Source: Pseudomonadota bacterium
GTDB taxonomy: Bacteria > Pseudomonadota > Alphaproteobacteria > Acetobacterales > Acetobacteraceae
Length of the DNA stretch: 5,805 nt
Assembly (NCBI GenBank): GCA_021815835.1
Contig: JAKAZN010000150.1
Span: 1-5,805 of the forward strand
Reading direction: 5' to 3'
Of this stretch, positions 1 to 5,805 are shown piece by piece. Each line of letters opens with the position of its first letter. Position 1 is the first letter of the stretch. The translations under genes were made by a program, and so were the position numbers. Below the pieces are notes generated by a model that saw nothing but the letters and a program-made list of their open reading frames with translations, had not been told where the DNA came from and searched no databases.

Positions 1-1
1 G

Positions 2-1255
2 GCCGCGCTCGGCGCCCATCCCCGCCTCGCCGCCATGATGCTCGCCGCCGAGACGCCGCCGGAAGCCGCGCTGGCCGCCACGATCGCCGCCCTGCTCGAA
101 GAACGCGACCCGCTGCGCCCCACCGGCCGCCCCATCGGCCGCCCCGACCTCCCGCCGGCCGACATCGCCCCCCGCCTCGCCGCCATCGCCGGAGACACCA
201 CGCAAGCCCCCGGCGCCGCCGAGATCGACCGCGCCGCCATCTCCCGCATCCGCCGCGCCGCGTCCCAGTACCGCGCCCGCCTGCCCCTCCCGCCGACCCT
301 CGCCCCGGGGGGCGATCCCGCCCGCCTGATCGCCGCCGCCTACCCCGACCGCATCGCCGCAAGGCGCGACACCGCCGGGAATTTCCGCCTCGCCTCCGGC
401 GGGGGCGCCACGCTCCCGCCCACCGACACGCTTGCCCGCGCCCCCCTGCTCGCCATCGCCGCCCTGCATGTCTCCGGCACCGCGACCCGCATCAGCCTCG
501 CCGCCCCGCTCGATCCGGATCGCCTGCCCCCCGCGCTTGCCGCCCGGCTCGTCACCCAGGTCGAAACCGCGTTCGATCCCGTCTCCGGCACCGTCCTCGC
601 CCGCCGCCGCCGCCGCCTCGGCGCCGTGGTGCTCAGCGACACCACCGCGCCGGCCGAACCGGCGGAAGCCGCCGCGTCCCTCGGCTCCGCCCTCGCCGGC
701 CCCGCCTGGGACAAGCTCCCCGTCCCGGACGCCGCCCGTCAGCTCCAGGCCCGCGTTTCCCGCATGGCCGCGCTGGAACCCGATGCCGGCTGGCCCGATC
801 TGTCGGATGCGACCCTGCGCGCCACCATCCCCGACTGGCTCGGCCCGCATCTGGCCGGCATCCGCCGCCTGGCCGAGCTCGACCGGCTGGACCTCGCCGC
901 CATCCTGCGCGCCCGCCTGCCGCGTCCGCTCGCCGCCCGCCTCGACCGCGACCTGCCCGAGCATCTGGCGCTCCCGCATGGCCGCGCCCCGATCGACTAC
1001 ACCGCGCCGGTCCCCACGGCGTCGGCCCGCGCCCAGGCCTTCTACGGCCTTGCCGCCACGCCGCGCCTCGCCGCCGGCCGCGTGCCGCTCAGCCTTGCGC
1101 TGCTGTCGCCGGCCGGCCGCCCCGCCGCCATCACCGCCGATCTCGCCCAGTTCTGGCGCGGCGGCTGGACTGAATTGCGCAAGGAAATGCGCGGGCGCTA
1201 CCCGAAGCACGACTGGCCCGAGCATCCGGAAGCGGCCCGTTCCCGCCCCGGATGA
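2..1255 (+). CDS. hrpB: ATP-dependent helicase HrpB, C-terminal part (5' truncated by window edge)
   Basis: This is the C-terminal half of an HrpB-type DExH-box RNA helicase, a cytoplasmic ATPase of poorly defined RNA-processing role. It is unrelated to the type III secretion regulator also called HrpB. The frame is open from base 2, and the first residues (LGAHPRLAAMML) match the helicase-associated region after the two RecA-like domains, so the Met at 35 is internal. About 417 codons are present; full HrpB proteins run to roughly 800-850 residues, so the ATPase motifs lie upstream and cannot be checked. A segment around 327-390 (AAAYPDRIAARR) is typical of the family's middle part. The HrpB C-terminal domain begins near base 990 (IDYTAPVPTASARAQAFYGL) and ends with the signature FWRGGWTELRKEMRGRYPKHDWPEHP at about 1151-1228. 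The stop TGA overlaps the next gene's possible ATG. Leucine codons are split between CTC and CTG, and C dominates the wobble position more than in the downstream genes. Family assignment is firm; the cellular function is not. Confidence 0.93.
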   Translation, partial: AALGAHPRLAAMMLAAETPPEAALAATIAALLEERDPLRPTGRPIGRPDLPPADIAPRLAAIAGDTTQAPGAAEIDRAAISRIRRAASQYRARLPLPPTLAPGGDPARLIAAAYPDRIAARRDTAGNFRLASGGGATLPPTDTLARAPLLAIAALHVSGTATRISLAAPLDPDRLPPALAARLVTQVETAFDPVSGTVLARRRRRLGAVVLSDTTAPAEPAEAAASLGSALAGPAWDKLPVPDAARQLQARVSRMAALEPDAGWPDLSDATLRATIPDWLGPHLAGIRRLAELDRLDLAAILRARLPRPLAARLDRDLPEHLALPHGRAPIDYTAPVPTASARAQAFYGLAATPRLAAGRVPLSLALLSPAGRPAAITADLAQFWRGGWTELRKEMRGRYPKHDWPEHPEAARSRPG

Positions 1256-2541
1256 ACAAACCCTCATCGCCCGTCGCTTGTTGGGCCACCGGCAAGGTGC
1301 CATGTCGGGCGCGAACGGACCCGCCGCGAGAGGACCACGCGCCGCCGATGCCGCCGTCCCGTGCCCTGTTTTGCGCCCGAACGGGCCGTGCCCGGATGCG
1401 CCGCCGTGCCCGGATGCGCGCCTGGCCGCGCGCGCGCGCGACCCTGCTGGCCTGGTTGCGCGCGCGCGCGACCCTGCTGGTCCTCGCGCTCGTCGGGGTC
1501 GTGGCGCTCGCCGCCTGTGCCCCGATCGCCGGCACGACGACCGCGGCCAGTCCGGTCCCGCTGCCCGGCAGCTTCGCCCCCCTGGTCCGCCGCGTTCTGC
1601 CCACCGTCGTCAACATCGCCTTCACCGAGCGCGTCACCGACGCCGACCGCCTGGCGCTGATCCCGCCCGCGCTGCGCGGCACCCCGCTCGGGCGCGAGCT
1701 GCGCCGTCGTTTCGCCGGACAGGATGAGGCCATCGCCGGCGCCGGATCGGGCTTCATCATCTCCCCCGACGGCATCGTCGTGACCAACAACCACGTGATC
1801 GCGCATGCCGAGCGCATCCTGGTCTCGTTGCCGGACGGAACCGAATGGCCGGCGCGCGTGCTCGGGCGCGATCCGCCCACCGACATCGCGGTGCTGAAGA
1901 TCGATCCGCCGCATCCCCTGGTCGCGGCGCGATGGGGCAATTCGCGTAATGTGCAGGTAGGCGACTGGATCCTGGCCGCCGGCAATCCGTTCGGCCTGGG
2001 CGGCTCGGTCACCGCGGGGATCGTTTCGGCCGAGGGGCGCAGCCTCGGCGGCGGTCCGTTCGATCGGTTCCTGCAACTGGACGCGCCGATCAATCCCGGC
2101 AATTCCGGCGGTCCCACCTTCGACCTGAACGGGCTGGTCGTCGGGATGACCACCGCGATCGTCTCGCCCTCCGGCGGCTCCGTCGGGATCGGCTTCGCGA
2201 TCCCGAGCAACCTGGTCCGCCGGGTCGCGGAGGCCTTGATCGCGCATGGATCGGTCGCGCGCGGCTGGCTCGGCGTGGCGATCGGGGCCGCGAAGGGCGC
2301 GGGGCCGGGCGTCCCGGTCGCCAACGTTACTCCGGGCGGGCCGGCCGCGGCGGCGGGCCTCGCCGCGGGGGACCGCATTCTCGCCGTGAACGAAGCGCCG
2401 GTCCGCACCCCGGACGCGCTGATCCGCGCCGTCGCCGACCTGCCGCCCGGCACGATCGCGCATCTGGATGTGCGCCGAGGCGCGGCGCGGCTGCGCCTGG
2501 ACGTGACCCTCGGCCGCCGCCCGCCGGACGCGCCGCACTGA
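1252..2541 (+). CDS. Deg/HtrA-family trypsin-like serine protease with one PDZ domain, probable lipoprotein
   Basis: Envelope serine protease expected to degrade misfolded exported proteins. Numbering is from the ATG at 1252 (429 aa). The catalytic triad is clear: His181 in TNNHVI, Asp211 in TDIAVLK and Ser285 in NPGNSGGP. The protease domain covers about 110-330, and one PDZ domain about 337-422 begins at RGWLGVAIG. DegP and DegQ carry two PDZ domains, so the architecture is closer to DegS or short HtrA proteins. An export signal is visible: an Arg-rich stretch (48-72), a hydrophobic core (75-88) and a lipobox-like LAAC with Cys89. Lipidation at Cys89 is inferred; signal peptidase I cleavage near the same place or an uncleaved anchor are alternatives. 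The start is uncertain. The ATG at 1252 overlaps the hrpB stop as ATGA but leaves about 70 residues before the hydrophobic core. Later in-frame ATGs at 1348 (GAGAGGA at 1328-1334, long spacing), 1396 and 1414 give more usual signal lengths. The N-terminus contains tandem duplications. The regulator gene follows after 38 bp, so co-transcription is likely. Confidence 0.93.
   Translation: MNKPSSPVACWATGKVPCRARTDPPREDHAPPMPPSRALFCARTGRARMRRRARMRAWPRARATLLAWLRARATLLVLALVGVVALAACAPIAGTTTAASPVPLPGSFAPLVRRVLPTVVNIAFTERVTDADRLALIPPALRGTPLGRELRRRFAGQDEAIAGAGSGFIISPDGIVVTNNHVIAHAERILVSLPDGTEWPARVLGRDPPTDIAVLKIDPPHPLVAARWGNSRNVQVGDWILAAGNPFGLGGSVTAGIVSAEGRSLGGGPFDRFLQLDAPINPGNSGGPTFDLNGLVVGMTTAIVSPSGGSVGIGFAIPSNLVRRVAEALIAHGSVARGWLGVAIGAAKGAGPGVPVANVTPGGPAAAAGLAAGDRILAVNEAPVRTPDALIRAVADLPPGTIAHLDVRRGAARLRLDVTLGRRPPDAPH
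1386..1421 (+). repeat. Two tandem copies of an 18-bp unit in the protease N-terminal coding region
   Basis: Bases 1386-1403 and 1404-1421 match at 16 of 18 positions; the shared core begins CCGTGCCCGGATGCGC. The unit is a multiple of three, so the frame is kept and the protein shows ARMRRR followed by ARMRAW. Each copy contains an in-frame ATG (1396 and 1414), so the duplication may have added an alternative start codon. Seen directly in the sequence; origin by slippage is inferred. Confidence 0.8.
1421..1480 (+). repeat. Two tandem copies of a 30-bp unit in the protease signal region
   Basis: Bases 1421-1450 and 1451-1480 match at 28 of 30 positions; the only differences are CC versus TT at 1426-1427 and 1456-1457. 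The unit is ten codons, and the protein reads AWPRARATLL then AWLRARATLL just ahead of the hydrophobic core of the export signal. Each copy contains an alternating CG run (1427-1440 and 1458-1470). This is a recent-looking in-frame duplication. Confidence 0.9.
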
Positions 2542-2564
2542 ACCCATCCCCTGGCCCTGGACCT

Positions 2565-2571
2565 GAAAGGA
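2565..2571 (+). promoter_or_regulatory. Ribosome binding site of the response regulator
   Basis: GAAAGGA ends eight bases before the ATG at 2580. It fixes that ATG as the start and lies in the 38-bp gap after the protease stop. No promoter or terminator is visible in this gap, which supports read-through from the protease gene. Confidence 0.75.
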
Positions 2572-2579
2572 TCAAGCCC

Positions 2580-3260
2580 ATGCGTATCCTGGTCGTCGAG
2601 GACGACAAAGACGTCGCCGGCTTCGTCGTGCGCGGCCTGCGCGAGGCCGGCCATGTCGTCGAGCACGCCGATAACGGCCGCGACGGCCTGTTCATGGCCG
2701 CCTCGGAGGCGTTCGACGCGGTGATCCTCGATCGCATGTTGCCCGGCGGCATCGACGGGCTGCACATCCTGGAAACCCTGCGCGGGCAGAAGAACGCGGT
2801 CCCGGTGCTGATCCTCTCGGCGCTGGCCGAGGTGGATGAGCGGGTGCGCGGCCTCAAGGCCGGCGGGGACGATTACCTGACCAAGCCGTTCGCGTTCGCC
2901 GAGCTGCTCGCGCGCGTGGACGCGCTGGCGCGGCGCGGCAAGGGCGAAGGTCCGGTCACGAAGCTTGCGGTGGCCGATCTGGAGCTTGATCTGCTGTCGC
3001 GCCAGGTCCGCCGCGCCGGGGGCAAGATCGATCTGCAGCCGCGCGAGTTCCGGCTGCTGGAATACCTGATGCGCCACGCGGGGCAGGTGGTCACGCGGAC
3101 GATGCTGCTGGAGGGCGTGTGGGATTATCATTTCGATCCCCAGACCAACGTGATCGACGTGCATGTCTCGCGCCTGCGCCAGAAGGTGGACAAGCCGTTC
3201 CCGACGCCGCTGATCCACACCGTCCGCAACGCCGGCTACATGCTGAAGGCCGAACCCTGA
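2580..3260 (+). CDS. OmpR/PhoB-family two-component response regulator
   Basis: Cytoplasmic transcription factor activated by phosphorylation. The 226-residue length is normal for the family. The receiver domain (about 1-118) has the acidic pocket E7/D8/D9, phospho-acceptor Asp51 in ILDRMLPGG, Ser80 at the conserved Ser/Thr position (ILSAL), Tyr99 as the switch aromatic and Lys102 in TKPF. A short linker (about 119-126) leads to the winged-helix DNA-binding domain (127-224), with the REFRLLEYLMRHAGQVVTR helix region and the recognition-helix pattern TNVIDVHVSRLRQKVD. All key residues are present, so it should be a working regulator. The start is supported by the GAAAGGA site upstream. It sits 38 bp after the protease and just before the histidine kinase, which is almost certainly its phosphodonor. 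Regulation of the adjacent protease is plausible but no operator was recognised. The regulated pathway (metal, envelope stress or other) cannot be named from sequence alone. Confidence 0.95.
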   Translation: MRILVVEDDKDVAGFVVRGLREAGHVVEHADNGRDGLFMAASEAFDAVILDRMLPGGIDGLHILETLRGQKNAVPVLILSALAEVDERVRGLKAGGDDYLTKPFAFAELLARVDALARRGKGEGPVTKLAVADLELDLLSRQVRRAGGKIDLQPREFRLLEYLMRHAGQVVTRTMLLEGVWDYHFDPQTNVIDVHVSRLRQKVDKPFPTPLIHTVRNAGYMLKAEP

Positions 3261-3274
3261 GCGACGTCACCCCT

Positions 3275-3279
3275 GGGAA
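3275..3279 (+). promoter_or_regulatory. Possible ribosome binding site of the histidine kinase
   Basis: GGGAA ends seven bases before a GTG at 3287 and is the only purine-rich stretch suitably placed in the gap after the regulator stop. It is the basis for preferring the GTG start, but it is a weak match. Confidence 0.4.
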
Positions 3280-3286
3280 CAGCCAG

Positions 3287-4711
3287 GTGTCGGGTACCAG
3301 CCGGCAACGACCGGGCGGGGCGAGACGGGCCGCGCGTCCGGCGCCGTTCCTTCGCTCGGCCGGGATCCGTTTCGCGCTGGTCTATGCCGGCCTGCTCGCG
3401 GTCAGCGCCGCGGCGCTGGCGGTGTTCCTGTGGTGGGCGACCGCCGGCCTGCTCGACAGGCAGGTGGAAGCCGCCATCCGCGCCGATGCCCGCGGCCTCG
3501 CCGAACGCTGGGAGGAGGGCGGCATCCCCGCTTTGGTCCTGACGCTCCAGGACCGGCTGGCCGAGAAGGTCGATGCCGATGCGATCTATCTTCTGGTCGC
3601 CCCGCTGGGCCAGCGCCTGGTCGGCAATCTCTCCGGCTGGCCCGAGACCGTGACGCGCACCGACGGATGGTACCAGCTTCCGCTGACCCATGCGGGCATG
3701 CACTCCATCGGCCTTGTGCATCGCTACGACCTGCCGGGCGGGTTCCGCCTGCTGGTCGGGCGGGACGTGCGCAACCGCGCCCAGCTGCGCCGGCTGCTGA
3801 CGGATGCGCTGCTCTGGGCGATCGGCGTCGTTGCGATCATGGTCTCGATCGGCGCGGCGGTGATCCGCAGCCTGTTCCGCCGTACGCTCGCGAGTGTCTC
3901 GGCCACCGCGACGGCGATCGCCGCCGGCGATTTCACCCGCCGCGTCCGGCTGTCCGGGCGCGGCGACGAATTCGACCAGCTCGCCGAGACCATCAACGAC
4001 ATGCTGGACCGGATCGCGCGGCTGATGGACGGCGTGCGCCAGGTGTCCAACGCCATCGCCCATGATCTGCGCACGCCGATTACCCGCGCCCGGACGCGGC
4101 TGGAGGACGCGGCGCTCCACGCCCACACCCAGGACGATCTGCGCGGCGCGATCGAGCGCGCCACCGCCGATCTGGACGGCATCGTCGGCGTCTTCCAGGC
4201 GCTGCTGCGCATCTCCGAGATCGAGGCCGGCTCGCGCCGTTCCGCCTTCGCCCGCACCGACCTCACGCCGGTGCTGGGCGATATCGCCGAGCTCTACGGC
4301 GCGGTGGCCGAGGAAAAGGACGTGACCCTGACGGTCGATCTGCCGGCGCAACTGCTCGCCTACGGCGATTCCGCGCTGATCCAGCAGGCGGTGGCCAATC
4401 TGCTCGACAACGCGGTGAAATTCAGCCCCGCCGGCGGGATCGTGCGGCTGGAGGCGCGGGGCGGGGCGCAGGTCTCGATCGCGGTGGCCGATCAGGGGCC
4501 GGGCATCCCGGAGGCGGAACGCGCGCGGGCCACCGAACGCTTCTATCGCGGCGAGACCGCGCGCAGCACGCCGGGTTCCGGCCTCGGTCTCGCGCTGGTC
4601 CAGGCGGTCGCGCAATTGCATGGCGGGCAGTTGGTGCTGGAAGACGCCGCCCCCGGGCTGGTGGCAAGGCTGGTCCTGCCCGGCGCGGAGCCGGCGGCCG
4701 ACGCCGCCTGA
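3287..4711 (+). CDS. Sensor histidine kinase (two TM segments, HAMP, HisKA, HATPase_c)
   Basis: Inner-membrane sensor kinase that should autophosphorylate and pass phosphate to the preceding regulator. With the GTG start it has 474 residues. TM1 lies at about 29-51 (FALVYAGLLAVSAAALAVFL), followed by a periplasmic sensor region of about 120 residues (52-171) and TM2 at about 172-194. Then come HAMP (about 195-248), HisKA with His259 in AHDLRTP, and the ATPase domain: N box around Asn371-Asn375 (NLLDNAVKF), G1 DQGPGIP at 402-408, F box RFYRG at 418-422 and G2 GSGLG at 430-434. All catalytic motifs are intact. The start is uncertain because the frame stays open upstream, overlapping the regulator gene. 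An upstream ATG at 3119 lies deep inside the regulator and would give an unlikely Arg/Pro-rich leader; a CTG at 3257 overlapping the regulator stop is another option. GTG 3287 begins 26 bp after that stop. The sensor region matches nothing I recognise, so the signal is unknown. Confidence 0.93.
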   Translation: MSGTSRQRPGGARRAARPAPFLRSAGIRFALVYAGLLAVSAAALAVFLWWATAGLLDRQVEAAIRADARGLAERWEEGGIPALVLTLQDRLAEKVDADAIYLLVAPLGQRLVGNLSGWPETVTRTDGWYQLPLTHAGMHSIGLVHRYDLPGGFRLLVGRDVRNRAQLRRLLTDALLWAIGVVAIMVSIGAAVIRSLFRRTLASVSATATAIAAGDFTRRVRLSGRGDEFDQLAETINDMLDRIARLMDGVRQVSNAIAHDLRTPITRARTRLEDAALHAHTQDDLRGAIERATADLDGIVGVFQALLRISEIEAGSRRSAFARTDLTPVLGDIAELYGAVAEEKDVTLTVDLPAQLLAYGDSALIQQAVANLLDNAVKFSPAGGIVRLEARGGAQVSIAVADQGPGIPEAERARATERFYRGETARSTPGSGLGLALVQAVAQLHGGQLVLEDAAPGLVARLVLPGAEPAADAA

Positions 4712-4792
4712 TCGCCGCCCGCCAAGGCTTGCGGTGGACGCCGTCCGCCCCGAGAGTGCCGCCGGCGGGGGAATGCCCCAGGGATCCTTGCG

Positions 4793-4818
4793 GGACACGC
4801 GGAGATACCTCGCGGTCC
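4793..4818 (+). terminator. Possible hairpin, weak terminator or leader structure
   Basis: GGAC (4793-4796) and CGCGG (4798-4802) can pair with TCGCG (4810-4814) and GTCC (4815-4818), giving a 9-bp stem with one bulged A, one G-U pair and a 7-base loop. There is no following T-run. In DNA this GC-rich such a stem may arise by chance, so the role is uncertain. Confidence 0.25.
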
Positions 4819-4935
4819 GGCGGTGCTGACGGGCGGGCGGGTGGATGGCCCACAGGCTCGCCGCCCGGGGCGTCGTTCCGCCAGCGTGACGGCAAGCACC
4901 CGCCTCCCGCGCGCACCGCGCAAGTTCCAACCCAT

Positions 4936-4942
4936 GGAGGGG
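4936..4942 (+). promoter_or_regulatory. Ribosome binding site of the dehydrogenase
   Basis: GGAGGGG lies just before the ATG at 4945. The GGAGG core leaves only four bases to the start, closer than usual, but the strength of the match and the family's usual N-terminus just after this ATG together decide this start over in-frame upstream codons. Confidence 0.7.
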
Positions 4943-4944
4943 AC

Positions 4945-5706
4945 ATGATCCGCTACGAACTCTCGGGCCGGGCCGCGCTGGTGACCGGCGCGGCCTCCGG
5001 CATCGGCTTCGCCACCGCGCGGATGCTGGGCCAGAACGGCGCCGCCGTCGCGCTGAATTTCCTGCCCGACGATTCGCGCGGGCCGGAAGCGATCGCCAGG
5101 CTCACCGCCGAGGGCATCCGCGCGCTGCCGGCGCCCGGCAATGTCGGCGTCCCCGGCGAGGCCGAGCGGATGGTCACCGACGCCGTCGCCGCGCTTGGCC
5201 GGCTCGATCTCCTGGTCAGCAATGCCGGCACCCCGGGCACCAATCGGCGCATCCCGCCGGCGGAGCTCGACGCCATGACCGAGGAGTTCTGGCAGAAGCT
5301 GCTGTCGATCAACCTGCTCGGCGTGTTCCGCTGCGCCCACGCCGCCGCGCCGGCGCTGCGGGCCGCGCGGGGCGCGATCGTGAACACCGCCTCGATCGCC
5401 GGCCTGGGGCGCGCGGGGTCCAGCCTGGCCTATGGGGCGACCAAGGCGGGCGTGGTCAGCATGACGCAGAATCTGGCCCGCGCGCTGGGGCCGGAGGTGC
5501 GCGTGAACGCGATCGCGCCGGGGGCGGTGGACAGCGAATGGATGGTCGATTGGAGCGAGGAGGAACGCCGCCGCTCGGTCGAGAACGCGGTGCTCAAGCG
5601 CCGCGGCCGGCCGGAGGATCTGGCCGAGGTGATCCTGTTCCTGGGATTCGGCGCGTCGATGGTGACGGGCCAGACGATCGTGGTGGATGGCGGCCTGACC
5701 CTGTAG
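4945..5706 (+). CDS. SDR-family NAD(P)-dependent oxidoreductase (FabG-like)
   Basis: Classical short-chain dehydrogenase/reductase of 253 residues, the normal length for the family, catalysing NAD(P)-linked oxidation or reduction of an unknown alcohol or ketone in the cytoplasm. The Rossmann glycine motif is TGAASGIG (14-21), the NAG motif is at 93-95, and the catalytic tetrad is complete: Asn123 (SINLLGV), Ser150 (NTAS), Tyr163 and Lys167 (YGATK). The cofactor-side PG is at 192-193 and the C-terminal signature is VVDGG (246-250). The position that is usually Asp in a DV motif after beta-strand 3 is Asn66 here (GNVGVP). The cofactor cannot be fixed from the sequence after strand 2 (LNFLPDD). 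The frame is open upstream to 4729, but the start at 4945 follows a strong ribosome binding site and begins right before the Rossmann fold. FabG-like describes fold and length only; a fatty-acid synthesis role is not supported. A hairpin terminator follows closely. Confidence 0.94.
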   Translation: MIRYELSGRAALVTGAASGIGFATARMLGQNGAAVALNFLPDDSRGPEAIARLTAEGIRALPAPGNVGVPGEAERMVTDAVAALGRLDLLVSNAGTPGTNRRIPPAELDAMTEEFWQKLLSINLLGVFRCAHAAAPALRAARGAIVNTASIAGLGRAGSSLAYGATKAGVVSMTQNLARALGPEVRVNAIAPGAVDSEWMVDWSEEERRRSVENAVLKRRGRPEDLAEVILFLGFGASMVTGQTIVVDGGLTL

Positions 5707-5728
5707 CGCGGGGCGTCGCCGCCATCGC

Positions 5729-5749
5729 CTCTCCCGCGGCGCGGGAGAG
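5729..5749 (+). terminator. GC-rich hairpin after the dehydrogenase, probable terminator
   Basis: CTCTCCCGC (5729-5737) and GCGGGAGAG (5741-5749) form a perfect 9-bp stem around the 3-base loop GGC, 22 bp after the dehydrogenase stop. The tail (ACTTCCC) lacks a real T-run, so it is not a canonical intrinsic terminator, though position and stem strength fit transcript end formation. It could equally serve a convergent gene beyond the window. Confidence 0.6.
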
Positions 5750-5766
5750 ACTTCCCGCATTCGCCC

Positions 5767-5796
5767 CCCGATGCGTCATCGGGAATGAAGATTCCC
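5767..5796. repeat. Two overlapping, mutually exclusive small hairpins
   Basis: CCCGATG (5767-5773) can pair with CATCGGG (5777-5783), a perfect 7-bp stem with loop CGT. GGGAAT (5781-5786) can instead pair with ATTCCC (5791-5796), a 6-bp stem with loop GAAG. Both use GGG at 5781-5783, so only one can form at a time. The window ends nine bases later, so it is unknown whether this belongs to a downstream leader or is chance. Confidence 0.4.
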
Positions 5797-5805
5797 CCGG
5801 TGGTC

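Larger units (their letters stand above)
4712..4944. other. Intergenic region between histidine kinase and dehydrogenase
   Basis: This 233-bp gap holds no gene I can support. One frame is open in phase with the dehydrogenase, but its translation is a Pro/Gly/Arg-rich run without family features. It contains several small GC inverted repeats: a 10-bp palindrome at 4759-4768, GGGG/CCCC at 4768-4779, and a larger hairpin at 4793-4818. No T-run follows any of them, and I see no convincing -35/-10 pair. It presumably ends the kinase transcript and starts the dehydrogenase transcript. Confidence 0.6.

Noticed and set aside
1391..1418. Repeated CCCGGATGCG at 1391 and 1409 as a response-regulator operator
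   Set aside because: It is explained by the 18-bp in-frame tandem duplication inside coding sequence; no third spaced copy or nearby promoter supports an operator.
432..1727. Open frame on the plus strand across the helicase and protease (about 431 codons)
   Set aside because: Pro/Ser/Arg/Ala-rich shifted-frame translation overlapping two real genes.
1131..3218. Very long open frame on the minus strand (about 695 codons)
   Set aside because: It is antisense to the protease and regulator, whose catalytic and domain motifs are clear. Its translation is Arg/Ala/Gly-rich with no family features; GC-rich codon periodicity commonly produces such open antisense frames.
4788..4810. Possible promoter for the dehydrogenase (TTGCGG at 4788-4793 with ATACCT at 4805-4810)
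   Set aside because: The spacing of 11 bases is far from the 16-18 needed by a sigma-70 promoter.
3236..4930. Long open frame on the minus strand opposite the histidine kinase (about 564 codons)
   Set aside because: Fully opposite an intact kinase with all motifs, low-complexity translation, no recognisable domain.
4729..4944. In-frame N-terminal extension of the dehydrogenase
   Set aside because: The Rossmann fold starts immediately after Met at 4945, a strong ribosome binding site precedes that ATG, and the extension is a Pro/Gly/Arg-rich run unlike any SDR N-terminus.
4543..5760. Long open frame on the minus strand opposite the dehydrogenase (about 405 codons)
   Set aside because: Antisense to a dehydrogenase with a complete catalytic tetrad; no motifs of its own.

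Overview
This is an ordinary-looking chromosomal segment of a very GC-rich bacterium (about 70% G+C by eye), most likely an alphaproteobacterium. An Acetobacteraceae or Rhodospirillales relative is my guess, from the response regulator and kinase style, the C/G-ending codons and the HrpB sequence. That placement is inference. All supported genes lie on the + strand, and I see no tRNA, rRNA, CRISPR array, transposase or phage gene.

Layout. (1) About 1-1255: the C-terminal part of an HrpB-type DExH ATP-dependent helicase, cut by the window edge. (2) 1252-2541: a Deg/HtrA-family trypsin-like serine protease with one PDZ domain and a lipobox-like export signal. It overlaps the helicase stop codon by an ATGA junction. 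Its N-terminal coding region carries two in-frame tandem duplications (18 bp and 30 bp units) and two alternating CG tracts. (3) 2580-3260: an OmpR/PhoB-family response regulator. (4) About 3287-4711: its probable partner, a two-TM HAMP/HisKA/HATPase histidine kinase. (5) 4712-4944: a 233-bp gap with weak hairpins and no recognisable promoter. (6) 4945-5706: a classical short-chain dehydrogenase/reductase with a complete catalytic tetrad. (7) 5707-5805: a non-coding tail with a strong GC hairpin (probable terminator) and two overlapping, mutually exclusive smaller hairpins.

How the genes may work together. Helicase, protease, regulator and kinase are closely packed on one strand and could form one transcription unit. 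An envelope protease followed directly by a two-component system suggests an envelope-stress or protein-quality circuit analogous to Cpx/DegP, but no operator or signal is visible to prove it. The dehydrogenase has its own ribosome binding site and a gap before it, so it is probably a separate unit.

I did not find a convincing undescribed system. The most distinctive feature is the repeat-built, possibly slippage-prone signal region of the protease.
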